A stretch of 64,000 nt of DNA, taken from NCBI GenBank assembly GCA_031472005.1, contig PZJY01000004.1, positions 3,352,397-3,416,396 of the forward strand, read 5' to 3'. The notes below the pieces were generated by a model that was not told the DNA's origin, did no database searches, and saw only the letters and a list, made by a program, of their open reading frames with translations. Source of the stretch: Tetracladium setigerum (taxonomy: Eukaryota; Ascomycota; Leotiomycetes; Helotiales). Shown one piece after another: positions 12,201 to 22,329 of this stretch (within the stretch, counting starts at the first letter, position 1; the number at the start of each line of letters is the position of its first letter). The translations under genes and the position numbers were made by a program.

Positions 12201-13087
12201 TCTGCAAACAGGACAAAAGCCAGAGGAACTGTACCCGGGAACCCTTCCTGCACCCCCAGAGCAAGCAATAGACGTCATCGGAGCATCTCTTCAGCGTCTC
12301 TACGACAGCGGTATTGTCGTAGTCTGCTCTGCCGGTAATCAGGGACGCAGTTCGCCCTTGGAGGATAAGACGCCCCGTTTGCACGGAGGCAGGGATACCC
12401 CATTGATTGTCGTTGGAGCGACTAGAACCGATATGGGCAGTTCCAATGAGGACAGAGAACGCATTTCTCAAGTTACGGACACCCACGACAGAGGGATCCT
12501 CTCCATCTATGCCGACGGCTTCCAGGTCGTTGGCGCATCAAATAAAGGCGACGACAATTTTATAGCGAAGACTGGAACCTCTGGAGCAGCAGCTATAACA
12601 TCAGGCCTGATCGCACACCTCCTCTCCGACGATGAGCTACAAGCCCAACTTGTGGTTGGTGGTCATGGCAATCTCGCCCGCAATATGAAACTTCACATTA
12701 TTCAGCTGGGCAAAGATATGAAGGGTACCGCACGGGTAGATCCCTTTACCGAAGAGCTGGATCCAGTTCCCCGTCTTTCGAGTGGCCAGTTCATGAAGTG
12801 TGAGAGGAGGAATGCCGAAGTCGACCGCCCTGGTTATGTGTTCCCCCCTGACGAGCCAATTATTCCCCTCGCAGCTGCTGATACCACTCTTGTTACTCAA
12901 AATAACGCGGTCGTACTTCCAGTAAACGAATTGGTAAGTATCTCTCTATCTTCTTATTTATTTAGCCCTAAACTCCATTCCTCGACTTACCACTAACTAA
13001 CCACCGTTCTCTTAGCCGAGCTGTGTTCAATGGCCGCCATGTGTTGAAGACGACGAACCAGGTTGCAGCTGTTGCATCATAGGCTAA
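9262..13087 (+). CDS. Secreted Cys-rich/WSC protein fused to a subtilisin-like (S8) serine protease
   Basis: Signal peptide after ATG 9262 or, equally likely, ATG 9310 (MFVHLLLFIIAVCIAAPAP). Then a cysteine-rich EGF-like region, a P/T-rich linker (NPTTTTLPPTT), a WSC domain (SAGTFSTIGCFADSVGG to CSGNLNEICGGGNRILIYQD), a helical segment, a second linker (NPPPNPDPTNPPTTT), a propeptide-like region, and a subtilase domain. The catalytic triad is visible: Asp in INIYVLDGGMRATH, His in ELHGTRMCSLAAG, Ser in KTGTSGAAAITSGLIAHLL. A Cys-rich tail (CVQWPPC, CSCCIIG) ends at TAA 13085-13087. Introns at 9618-9669, 10072-10145, 10544-10611, 11848-11897, after 12151 and after 12932 all keep phase, and several small exons lie between 10612 and 11180. 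WSC domains bind wall glycans; subtilases are endopeptidases. Two adjacent genes instead of one is possible, since the 10.6-11.2 kb junction is built from small exons. Confidence 0.75.
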
Positions 13088-15130
13088 TGATTGGTTCATT
13101 TCTCTACTCTACGCTTGGAAAGAAGGCATTCAGACATGGTTGTGATAACTTTGGACGTTCGTGTGCCTTAGGGGAGGGGGGCTAGGTTTGCTTTGACCTA
13201 GGAAGATCAGATCTAGTCAACCGATGAGAGAACCGCGAAATATTTAAGCGACTTGAGTAATTACAGTCTGAACTTCAAGAGCTGTGGGAGACTTATAACC
13301 TACAAATATTTTTTTCAACATGCCTAAAATTGTTAACCACGTCTTTTTACCTTTTCTTTAAGTTTAGACTTGTAATATTTTAAAGGGAAAATCTCTAATA
13401 ATGTGATTTCGATTAAGTTGTCTTCTAATAGTCAACTAACTATGTGCGTACTATTTTTCTTATTAAACGTCTAAGACGTGCAACTTAATTAAAGGTGTCC
13501 GCTATTCTTATTGACGTATATTTATAAACGATAAGCTATTAGCTATATATATAGCCTTATAATTAAAACTTTATTAAGCGTAAACGGCTTATAAATATAA
13601 GTCTTGCTAACTAATCCTTCTCAAAAGAGTAAATAGGGAGCTATTTAATTATTAATATAAGCCTCTCTTATATACTTAAAGAATAAGCTTAGATGTCCTC
13701 GGTCAATCTAAGACAAGGTTATGTTTACCGCGGCTATTAATCTTATTATTTAATGTCGGAGATTATAGAAACGAGTATATAGCTTTCTAAATTAAGTAGA
13801 ATTACGATCAACCGGTCGATTGTTCAAGAACAATAAAAGATCGAAATCGAGACGTGAATAAGCAGGGGGTAATAGTCTTGAAATAATCCGACTTAAGCTA
13901 CTGCTCGCAATCTTGACGAACTCAAGGTCGGAATTTGCCTTCTCACCGCCGTCCTTGAGAACAAAAAAGTATAGCTTAAGTTGTGAGAGGATCTGTGAGA
14001 AAGGTCGCTACAAGGACTGGTGGGATCTTGGGAGCTCTTGCAAGCGATATCACATCATTTCGGAAGACCCATACCAACCCGAATCCCGCCAGTCGCGGGC
14101 GGGAATTGATTTCTTCTCAGCCATACCTTCCAGCGCGAGAGCCTCTTTATCCTTGTAAGTTAGATGATGACTTGTCAGGAAACCGCCTAAAAACCGGAAT
14201 TGGAAGCTGCCAAGTGTTTATTTCTTGGGAGAACGATGACTCGATCCAGATCTGAATTTATAAAATGAGTCAAACAAATCAAATCGACTCAGATCAGAGA
14301 TTTGTATTTCCAAACCAACTCAAAAGGGTCCTTATATTTGACTGGATTTATTTTATTTGCAAGTCTGTTTATTACACTAAGTCTGCTAGTAGAGTCGGCA
14401 GAAGCACTACTTTCTGGCACTTGAAGTCCGCTATTTGCCTGTATAAAACCCACTGCTCATTCGCTATGCATACAAATATTCGTCAACAAGTCAGTCAACT
14501 AACCGGACGTTCAATCTAGCTTTCGGCAGGCTGGCAGGATCCCACCCCGATTATCGAGGCATAGCATTTTCCAAACTGAACGTCGCGACCTGAACCACTT
14601 TAACATCCCGTAAAGACTTCTGTGGCAGATCTTCTCCCTACGTACAATTATTTCACGTTCGTTGGTTTAATCACTACGGCTATGCTTAAATGCAGCTCGA
14701 AGCGATCTTCTTTATCTTTTGACATGATTTTTTCATTTTGTCTAAATTAAGTTCCAAAAAGACGACACACATCTCGCTTAAGTCAACCCTCTTTATTTTC
14801 GCCGATCAATGATGAACAACACCTCTGTGAACTCAACCGGCGATTGGAACCCAATCCCACACAATTTCAACTACTTTCCTAAAGCAAGCGTAGTTTTTGG
14901 AAACTTTCCTTTCAAAGACACTGACTTTTAATCAGGTGCTTGCGCGCGAATTTGCAATTCGTACTTTCAGTGACGGACATATCGCCTCTTTCAAAAGTGG
15001 TGTTGGGTTGTCAGGGATAGGAGTGATTCCAGTTCTCATGAATGAAACATAACCAGCCTCTCCAAGTCCAGTGTTACGTGCGCCACACAACTCTATTGCT
15101 CACATTTCCACTTTTACATCAGACCACTCA
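13088..15130. other. Long gene-free stretch with an AT-rich, RIP-like island
   Basis: Holds the second copy of the 46-bp repeat (13195-13240), then an AT-rich island about 13290-13870 made of TTATTA/TATAA/TTAAT words with no open frame, resembling RIP-degraded transposon DNA. From 13870 to 15130 base composition returns to normal, but no ORF has recognisable motifs. Confidence 0.6.
13195..13240 (+). repeat. Dispersed 46-bp repeat, copy 2
   Basis: Matches 3630-3675 at 41 of 46 positions in the same orientation. It lies 107 bp downstream of the protease stop codon and about 50 bp before the AT-rich island, consistent with a mobile-element boundary. Confidence 0.75.
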
Positions 15131-17803
15131 TTAAGGCTCGTCATCATCGTGCGGAGCAAATGGAGCGTAAAGTGGAAGTGGCGGCCATTCCAGCTTTTCG
15201 TACGGCTCCTCAAACTCATGGTGGCCGGATCCTACAACAACTTGCTTGTCTGCACTTTGCGGCAACTGAACCACTGCCGTTGTATTTGGAGGGATGTAAA
15301 TTTCCATCTTGAAGATGCCGTCTGACAGCACCCATTTGCACGAGACCATTCCATAGGGCGACAAATGGCTACAGGAGGCGTTAGTGATGGATCCTCCGGG
15401 GATAGGCATGACGGAGATCTTCTTCCAGCCAGGCTCGAGAGGGGATAGGCCGCCCATGACGGAGTGCATCCAATGAGCTACAGATCCCAAGGCGTAATGG
15501 TTGAAAGATGTCATTTCTCCAGGGTTGATGCTACCATCGGGCAGCATGCTATCCCATCGTTCCCAGATGGTCGTGGCTCCCATGATAATTGGATACAGCC
15601 AAGAAGGATTCTTCTTATGCAATAGCATTCTGTAGAAAAGTTGCGAAAGGCCCACTTTTGTGAGAGCCAATCCTAATATTGGAGTCCCTGCAAATCCGGT
15701 TCCGATCTTGAACTTGTGCCTTGCTCGAATGATCCACGACAGCCGGCGAACAGCGGTCTCTTGCTGTTCCGGAGTTGGGAACAAGTTGAAATGTATGGCC
15801 AGTGCAATGGCGGTTTGAGAATCGCTAACCACATTGCCATTGCGGGAGATAAAGTCGTCTGCAAAGTAAGACTTCAACTCTTTTGCCAAACGGCCATACT
15901 CCTGACTTTCTGCTGCATTGCCGAGAACTCCAGAGATGCGGCTCATCAATTCAGTCATGCGGACAAGGTATGCATTTCCGACAAGCATTCCGTCAGTTCT
16001 GCTATTTCCAGGATCATCTGGAGGCGCTGCAGGATCTAGCCAGTCCCCTAACTGCATAGATGTTGAGAGATCCCACATTCCGCGTTCGTCTTTGGGTACG
16101 CCCTCACTCATCCATTTTTGCATGCTATGGTATTGCCTCCTCAGAATCTCGGGATCGGCAGATTCTTGGAAAATATCCCACGGAGTGCCTACCAAGCAAT
16201 CGCTCCATACTGCGTTTGGACTTTTCATGAAAGGACCTGCAACATTTGGAGACACCAGTGGAGGCACGCTGCCGCCATCTTCCAGCTGCTCTGATGCCAA
16301 ATCTTTGAGCCATCCAGAGAGCATACCAGAGACACCGTACAGGAAGGTAGCCGTTGGCCCAAAAACGTGTATGTCACCTGTCCAACCGAGTCTTTCGTCT
16401 CTTTGTGGACAATCTGTTGGAATGCTCACAAAGTTGCCTCGCATGCCCCATATTGTGTTCTGGTACAATTTGTTCAGCAGCGGCTCCGAACATTCAAGCC
16501 ATCCGGTTCTCTCCATGTCCGAATGAACGACAATCGCCGTGATTTCATTTGCTTCGAGGGGTCGTCCCGTCCAGTTGTTGATTTGAATGTAGCGAAAGCC
16601 GTGAAAGGTAAACTTTGGCTCCCACAATAGAGACTTTTGTGATAGTACGATGGTGTCTGCCGCTGCTGCTGTCCGTAATGGTCTTCTCGCACACTCGCCT
16701 GCTTCCAGAACCTCAGAATGTAAGATAGTCACTGTCTGCAATTTGCTGTCCGTGGCTGGAAATTGTATGCGAGCCCAGCCTACCAAATTTTGGCCAAAAT
16801 CAATAATCATATTTCCAGTAGGGCTCCCTGTAATAGTAAAAGGTTTGAGTTCTTCTATCCGACGTACTGGAGGACCGTCGGACGGCGCTAGCGTCTGAAC
16901 AATATCCGTAAGGGGTTGGACATTGACAGGGCTCCAAGCGCTACTGTCGAATGCTGCGGTTGACCATGCATCCTGCTCATAGTTTGCATCGTACACCTCG
17001 CCATTGTAGATCTCTGCACTCCTAATTGGACCTGTGCTGCAAATCCAGGAAGAGTCTGCTGGGAAAGTGACGGAGCTGTCATCATCGTACAAGATCTCCA
17101 ATTGACCAATAAATCCGATCCTGGAACCCCAGATATCCGCTCTTCCACCACCAAAACCAAGACGTCCCGCATACCAGCCCTCTGCAACTTGAGCTCCAAT
17201 AGCATTTTCGCCTTGCGCAAGCAACCCCGTGACATCGTATGTTTGATACGTGAGTCTATGATTGTAGCTTGTGAACCCTGGTGCAAGTACATCATCCCCA
17301 ACCTTTCTGCCGTTGATCTCAACTTCATACAGACCGTGGGCCGTAGCATAGAGACGAGCCTGTCTCACTTTTTTGGCTAATATGAAACTTTTCCGAAAGA
17401 GCACAGGCTGATGAGAACCGTTGGGCAATTTCGTAACGTCAGCCTCAATTAGGTGACTGATCCAGTCCGTGGAAAGTAGCAGCCCGGCTTCAACTCGCTC
17501 CATCTCCGACCAGGGCGTTGCCAATTCAGCATTCCCATCTCCTCCGAATGCTCGAACTCGAACTATTGCGGATTCTCGCGAGCGCAATGGCTTACTTGGC
17601 CATGGGACAAGGACAGACTCCTGCGAGGTGACTTTGTAAGTCTCCTCTAGCTTACCACCGCGTTGGATGATAATCTCGTATGACTTCTGTAGCCACGATT
17701 TCGCATCGCCACCGAATCGCCATGAAAGGCGTGGTGTCGTCTCTGCGATTCCTACCGCCGTCCGATGATGCTCGAAGCGTAGCGAGGTAATATGTACGCT
17801 CAT
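15131..17803 (-). CDS. Alpha-L-rhamnosidase, GH78, intracellular type
   Basis: Uninterrupted 890-residue frame with the full GH78 layout: N-terminal beta domains (residues 1-110), the Bac_rhamnosid_N region with YATAHGLYEVEINGRKVGDD (about 150-170), the concanavalin-like domain to about 430, the (alpha/alpha)6 catalytic domain and a C-terminal beta domain. Catalytic signatures are IPTDCPQRDERLGWTGD (461-477), which holds the general-acid region, and GATTIWERWDS, whose Glu748 matches the usual catalytic base. The enzyme hydrolyses terminal alpha-L-rhamnose from rhamnosides such as naringin, rutin or rhamnogalacturonan fragments. The N-terminus MSVHITSLRFEHH is not a signal peptide, so the enzyme should be cytosolic. 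It is divergent from the GH5 gene with a 609-bp shared promoter. No introns or lesions. Confidence 0.95.
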   Translation of the reverse strand: MSVHITSLRFEHHRTAVGIAETTPRLSWRFGGDAKSWLQKSYEIIIQRGGKLEETYKVTSQESVLVPWPSKPLRSRESAIVRVRAFGGDGNAELATPWSEMERVEAGLLLSTDWISHLIEADVTKLPNGSHQPVLFRKSFILAKKVRQARLYATAHGLYEVEINGRKVGDDVLAPGFTSYNHRLTYQTYDVTGLLAQGENAIGAQVAEGWYAGRLGFGGGRADIWGSRIGFIGQLEILYDDDSSVTFPADSSWICSTGPIRSAEIYNGEVYDANYEQDAWSTAAFDSSAWSPVNVQPLTDIVQTLAPSDGPPVRRIEELKPFTITGSPTGNMIIDFGQNLVGWARIQFPATDSKLQTVTILHSEVLEAGECARRPLRTAAAADTIVLSQKSLLWEPKFTFHGFRYIQINNWTGRPLEANEITAIVVHSDMERTGWLECSEPLLNKLYQNTIWGMRGNFVSIPTDCPQRDERLGWTGDIHVFGPTATFLYGVSGMLSGWLKDLASEQLEDGGSVPPLVSPNVAGPFMKSPNAVWSDCLVGTPWDIFQESADPEILRRQYHSMQKWMSEGVPKDERGMWDLSTSMQLGDWLDPAAPPDDPGNSRTDGMLVGNAYLVRMTELMSRISGVLGNAAESQEYGRLAKELKSYFADDFISRNGNVVSDSQTAIALAIHFNLFPTPEQQETAVRRLSWIIRARHKFKIGTGFAGTPILGLALTKVGLSQLFYRMLLHKKNPSWLYPIIMGATTIWERWDSMLPDGSINPGEMTSFNHYALGSVAHWMHSVMGGLSPLEPGWKKISVMPIPGGSITNASCSHLSPYGMVSCKWVLSDGIFKMEIYIPPNTTAVVQLPQSADKQVVVGSGHHEFEEPYEKLEWPPLPLYAPFAPHDDDEP

Positions 17804-18412
17804 ATTAATGGGCAGATGTCAATGAGGCAAGAGACAGGATCAGAGTTGTCGACGTGAGAGAAAGTTCGCGACTTGTGAAGTTTAAATGATGAAGAAATAG
17901 TAGAAAAGGAAGTAAAATGGTGTGTATTTACCTAACTATCTATGAGAGACATGCATAGATGGGATATCATTCCCCTCCCCCTTCTCCCCACAGTTCCTCC
18001 TCCACATCAAGTTACGCACGTTCGCAGGTCCTCAGGATATTTTGTTAGGGACCAAAATCGGGCCAAGTGGCGGCGGAGTATAGGCGGTTTAGCGGCGGCC
18101 CACCATTCTGGAGTGAGATCTGCTGCACGGCGGGATTTCAAGCGAGATACGGAATAAAGGCGGGGAGAACTGGTGGTACCATAGTTTGAGGGGTCGCAAG
18201 CGAGAGAGCTTACCATGGAGGCCGAGATGAGGGCTTCCTTCAATTCGATTCCATTTAGCCGGGTGACATTACTGTCCTATTACATTGAGGAAATCTCATT
18301 CAACTCCTCCAACTCTCCCCGAGTTTCTCCAACCTCTCTCCGTCTTCTTGCACTACGATCATTCTGATACATTTCTCACTCTTCCATTCCAAATCTACTC
18401 CCTCCTACAATT
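17804..18412. promoter_or_regulatory. Divergent promoter of GH78 and GH5 with spaced CGG triplets
   Basis: The region drives both hydrolase genes. It contains CGG triplets starting at 18071, 18074, 18085, 18093 and 18096. Three of them (18074, 18085, 18096) are spaced exactly 11 bp apart, about one helical turn. CGG direct repeats are the typical half-sites of Zn2Cys6 regulators, and such a regulator is encoded 2 kb away. The octamer CGGCGGAG at 18071-18078 recurs in the regulator and transporter promoters. CT-rich tracts precede the GH5 start (about 18300-18410). Binding is inferred. Confidence 0.55.
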
Positions 18413-19546
18413 ATGGGTTCGTTATACCATGCCGCCGCGCCAGCTTATCTGGACTGGAGATGTTTCAAAGCAAACGGCGTCAACCTGGGCAGCTGGTTCT
18501 GCCTGGAGCATTTCATGATACCACAATTCTTCGATGAACATGGCAAAGGAGGCACAGATGAGTGGACGCTGTCTGAGAACCAAGGCGCCGACAAAGCTCG
18601 CATCTTAGAAAAACACTTTGAGACCTTTTTCACCGAGGAAGACATCGACAAATTCGCAGCTCAAGATGTCAATTTGCTTCGCATACCGACGACATATGCC
18701 GTGTGGACCAGCGTGCCAGGCTCGCCACTCTATCACGGAAATCAAGCTCAGATTCTGAAACGGATCGCAACTTACGCAATCGAGAAGTACGGCATGCACA
18801 TTGTGATCGATATACATTCTCTGCCTGGAGGCACCAATTGGCTGGAGATTGGTGAAGCGACAGGTCACGGAGCATGGTTTTACAGCGAGAAAAACCTCGA
18901 ATTTTCGTACGGGGCGGTTCGAGCTGCAATGGAATTCATACAAGCCTCGGGACACCCGGAATCTTACACCTTGTCACCAGTCAACGAAGCCGTTGATAAC
19001 AAAGACCTTCGAACTTTTGGGACTGACGCCGCCCTGTCTCCCAAAGCAGCAGACTGGCTTCTGAGATACTTCAAAGGTGCCATTGAAATAATAGAGTTAA
19101 TCAATCCCAAGGTTCCGGTCATGATACAGGATTCATTCCGTGGTGAGGCCTTCTGGGCACCAAAATTGCCAGCCTCTGCCAACGTAGTGATAGACGTGCA
19201 TCTGTATTATTTCGCAGGAAGACAGGTCAAGTCCGACGGCGTGACGGAGATGATGGTTCGCGATGCCAAATTTGTATCCGGCTCCAATACCTTTCCGGTC
19301 ATTATTGGAGAATGGTCGGTGGAAGCAGAATTTGACAATAAGTTGGCGAACCGCAAAGCCCATTTCGAAGTCGGAAGATATCTCTGGGCCAAGTACGTAC
19401 AAGGAAGCTGTTATTGGTCTGCAAAGATCACAGGCACGGCAGATATACATGGTGAAGGCGAGAAAAAGGACTACTGGAGCTACCATGACTTAATTCAGGC
19501 CGGAGCAGTCACGCCTGTTGACCCGAACTTCAAATTTGTGGAATAA
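18413..19546 (+). CDS. GH5 family glycosidase (exo-beta-1,3-glucanase/rutinosidase-like), no signal peptide
   Basis: Intact single-exon 377-residue protein. It opens with the conserved GVNLGSWFCLEHFM block of fungal exo-beta-1,3-glucanase-type GH5 enzymes. Then come NLLRIPTTYAVW, HIVIDIHSLPGGTN, the acid/base Glu192 in SPVNEAVDN (most relatives have NEP, here NEA) and the nucleophile Glu300 in PVIIGEWSVE. An aromatic HLYYF lies before the nucleophile. The start MGSLYHAAAPAYLDWRC has no signal peptide, unlike secreted wall glucanases. Known rutinosidases (6-O-rhamnosyl-glucosidases) belong to a GH5 subfamily close to these glucanases. Together with the divergent GH78 neighbour this suggests beta-glucoside cleavage after or alongside removal of rhamnose. 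Substrate is inference. Confidence 0.9.
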   Translation: MGSLYHAAAPAYLDWRCFKANGVNLGSWFCLEHFMIPQFFDEHGKGGTDEWTLSENQGADKARILEKHFETFFTEEDIDKFAAQDVNLLRIPTTYAVWTSVPGSPLYHGNQAQILKRIATYAIEKYGMHIVIDIHSLPGGTNWLEIGEATGHGAWFYSEKNLEFSYGAVRAAMEFIQASGHPESYTLSPVNEAVDNKDLRTFGTDAALSPKAADWLLRYFKGAIEIIELINPKVPVMIQDSFRGEAFWAPKLPASANVVIDVHLYYFAGRQVKSDGVTEMMVRDAKFVSGSNTFPVIIGEWSVEAEFDNKLANRKAHFEVGRYLWAKYVQGSCYWSAKITGTADIHGEGEKKDYWSYHDLIQAGAVTPVDPNFKFVE

Positions 19547-20397
19547 TTTGGTCGACAGAGGAATTGGGTAGTAGGGAGAATATGGGGGTTATTTACTAAT
19601 GACCGGGGTCCCCACACAAGTAAAATGACGGTACGATGGGTGATGGAAAGGGTTGTATCAAATCGCGCACAAAATAGGGTCAAACGGGGCACAACGACAG
19701 AATTCGCTGTACGCCTTATTTATGTTTTCATGCTAGTCAATATGATGTATGATCAATGCTATCTTTGGTGATACCTTGTTGTTCAGCATTTCAAAGTTTT
19801 TTGAGGCAGTGGGCATTTTACAGTTGTAATTTTGTTAGTTACAAGCAGTTGTTGCAACACGAATGGTATAGTGATCAATCACAAGTAATAGAAATGGACC
19901 ATAGTACTCTGCTATACGTTAAGTCAATTCACATCCCGTGCAGGGCAAGTAGCTATGCCACATGCATTTGTCAGAATGGGTTGGCGTAGTCATGCACTAA
20001 CCCTGATAAATGTCTCTACACTTGGATAACCTGACTAAGTAGTTCACCATGTCATGTGATGCGCATGACAGGAAAAAGGAGCGGTGATATGGTTGATCAA
20101 TAGTTTTTGATATCCCGAAAGTGCGAATATTTCTCATAATGACCCGACTGAAAGGCCCACGGTATCTGTGGGGTTTTGGCAAACGCGTTCCAGAATGCTG
20201 GTGGCCGTGAAAAGTATGAATGTAGACCATTGAGGACGTCCTTACCCCATTACCCCGCACACGGCGGCGAATTCGAATGGCGGCGGCGATATTTGTTGGC
20301 GTCTGCCATATGCCCTGAAAAATCAGACAATCGGCGGAGCAAATGATCATCTTGCTCGTTGCGTTTGATCGCATCCTCAGTTCTGCGGACAATTCCA
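19547..20397. promoter_or_regulatory. Promoter region of the Zn2Cys6 regulator with CGGCGG motifs
   Basis: No gene recognised. Near the regulator start there are CGGCGG tracts at 20262-20267 and 20281-20286, and the octamer CGGCGGAG at 20332-20339, 59 bp before the regulator ATG. This suggests self-regulation. A long antisense ORF (19997-20653) covers part of the region but has no recognisable motif and overlaps the regulator exon. Confidence 0.5.
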
Positions 20398-22329
20398 ATG
20401 GAGATCTTTGCGTTCCATTCTGCGACAGGTGAGTTCCTTGACAGCTAGCTCTATGTACTGTATTGTACAGTAACCTTAATCTGATCAACAAATTCAATTC
20501 AGTGTTCAGCGCCCCCTCCACCAACCTGCGTAGAGCGTGCGACGAGTGTAAACGACGGAAGAGGAAGTGTGATACCAAACCTCCGCAATGCTCGCTCTGT
20601 GCTGGGAGCAACATTGAATGCAGATATAGCATTCCCAGAAGGCGAGGTCGCAAACCCCGAGTTAGGGCGACGTCACTTGATGGCCATCCAGGTGTTGCTC
20701 AACGTGATAATTCACATGATGCCATGATCACGGAGGACAGTCGTGTTGCCTCGCTGATGCCGACGTCTCAGCGCACCCAAGATCTGGCTCAACGTGTCCT
20801 GTCCCAGCAATCGAACGATCGAAGAGAAGAGGAGGTAGTGCTGACACCAGCATCGAGCAATTGGAGTCTTCAGGCTTTGACCGTTCATCAGCTGCTCGTC
20901 CATGCCACGAAGGGCATAGGAATTGAACTAGATACCTTCGCAGAGGGCTGTATCGATCTGTTTATGCAAAGATGTTTTCCAACCTTCCGCTCATCAGTCC
21001 TTCTCTGCTTCGAGAGAAAGTACATCTTCTGCTACCAAGTGCTTCATACCTTTTCACGACCGTCCCATACCCAACCACTCCCGGTCATGATCAGCAGGGC
21101 ACTGGAATAGTTGAACTGCGCGCCTACTGTCTTTTGACAGCTTTATGTGCCTTCATGTGTCAACAAGGGGATGCGTGTGCAACTGGCCATCACTCTGAAC
21201 TGGTTGGCCCTCTTCTCCAGGCCTCACGACAGATGCTCCTCTGCTGGGAAGACCAAGATGTTCGGTACCCAGACTCCAGCTCCATGATCATCCGTATTCT
21301 TCATGCGGCAGCCCTGCATGCACTGGGAAAGAAACAGCTGTCATGGTATACCATGGGACAAGCGCAGAGAATAGCATTAGCAATGCGTCTTTACGACGAG
21401 GAGTCGTTTGTAGGAGTGGCACCCGTGGAGTCACAACTACGGAGAAACGTGTTCTGGGTACTCTATATTGCTGACAAGTCTGCATATATCATGGCGGATG
21501 TTCCCACTACATTTCACGAAATTGGATTAACGCAACCTCTTACAACAAAGCTATTGTCACAAACAGAACCTTGTCTAATAGACAGAGAAAAGGATGAATA
21601 TGCCTGGCCATTTGAGCGTCAGTTACAAGGAGCACTACCAGTATGCTTCCGAATTTGGAACATGGCAACCGATCTTTTGCTTGACATGAAAATCTGGTCG
21701 CGCATACGGATTAGGTCGGACGGTTCTGACGCAGGCGAAAGTACATTCGCTATGAGCATGATGCGTTCCTACATGAAGTTTAACAATGCCATGGATACAC
21801 TTCCGGCTTGGCTTCGTAACCCTCTTAGTCACATTGTGTCGAACGATATGACGACTGCATTTCAGAGACAAATGTTCTGGATACAACGGGCAGACCTGGT
21901 GATCACATATCATTGTCTGCGGTTTAAAATCTTACAAAGCGCGTCTCAGCAAGGCTTTTGTACTCTTCTAGGCATCACAGATAATGAGGAGATGTTGGCT
22001 CTGCACATGATTGAGATAACGCAAGATCTACTTGCTGCTTGCGAGGAGATTCCGTTTGAGGCGCTGCTCGCAAATGGAGAGCCTTTGGTATTTACTTCTC
22101 ATCATGCTCTTTGTTCATACATATATACCAGATTGAGGCTAATCGATTTGCTGAGCAGGTCGAAAAATTTCGGCAGCTGGGAATAAAATTACTGGAGATT
22201 GCGGCTAAATTCGAGGGCCGGTCAATTTCACATCGAGCCCGATCGCTTTTCTCAAATTTAATCGACGTGATTGCTCGATTAAACTCTAGAGTTTCGGACG
22301 AATTGACGGAAGATGTTGTACTATTATGA
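20398..22329 (+). CDS. Zn2Cys6 transcription factor of the rhamnoside cluster
   Basis: The ATG at 20398 starts a short first exon (MEIFAFHSAT). A 74-nt intron (20429-20502, donor GTGAGT) joins in phase to the zinc cluster RACDECKRRKRKC, followed by QCSLC and EC (CX2CX6CX6CX2CX6C), with a basic linker RRRGRKPR. The rest is a fungal-specific middle-homology domain, with RRNVFWVLYIADKSAYIM and AQRIALAMRLYD as typical blocks. The frame must shift once at the T run 20974-20977 (one base missing). The last 70 residues (ANRFAEQVEKFRQLG) can be reached through a 44-nt intron ending CCAG at about 22133, or by a further one-base shift. It sits between the GH5 and MFS genes, so it is probably their local regulator. 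Similarity to a named factor such as RhaR cannot be judged by eye. Confidence 0.85.

Noticed and set aside
19997..20653. 218-residue antisense ORF
   Set aside because: Overlaps the first exons of the Zn2Cys6 gene and shows no motif; it is an antisense shadow.
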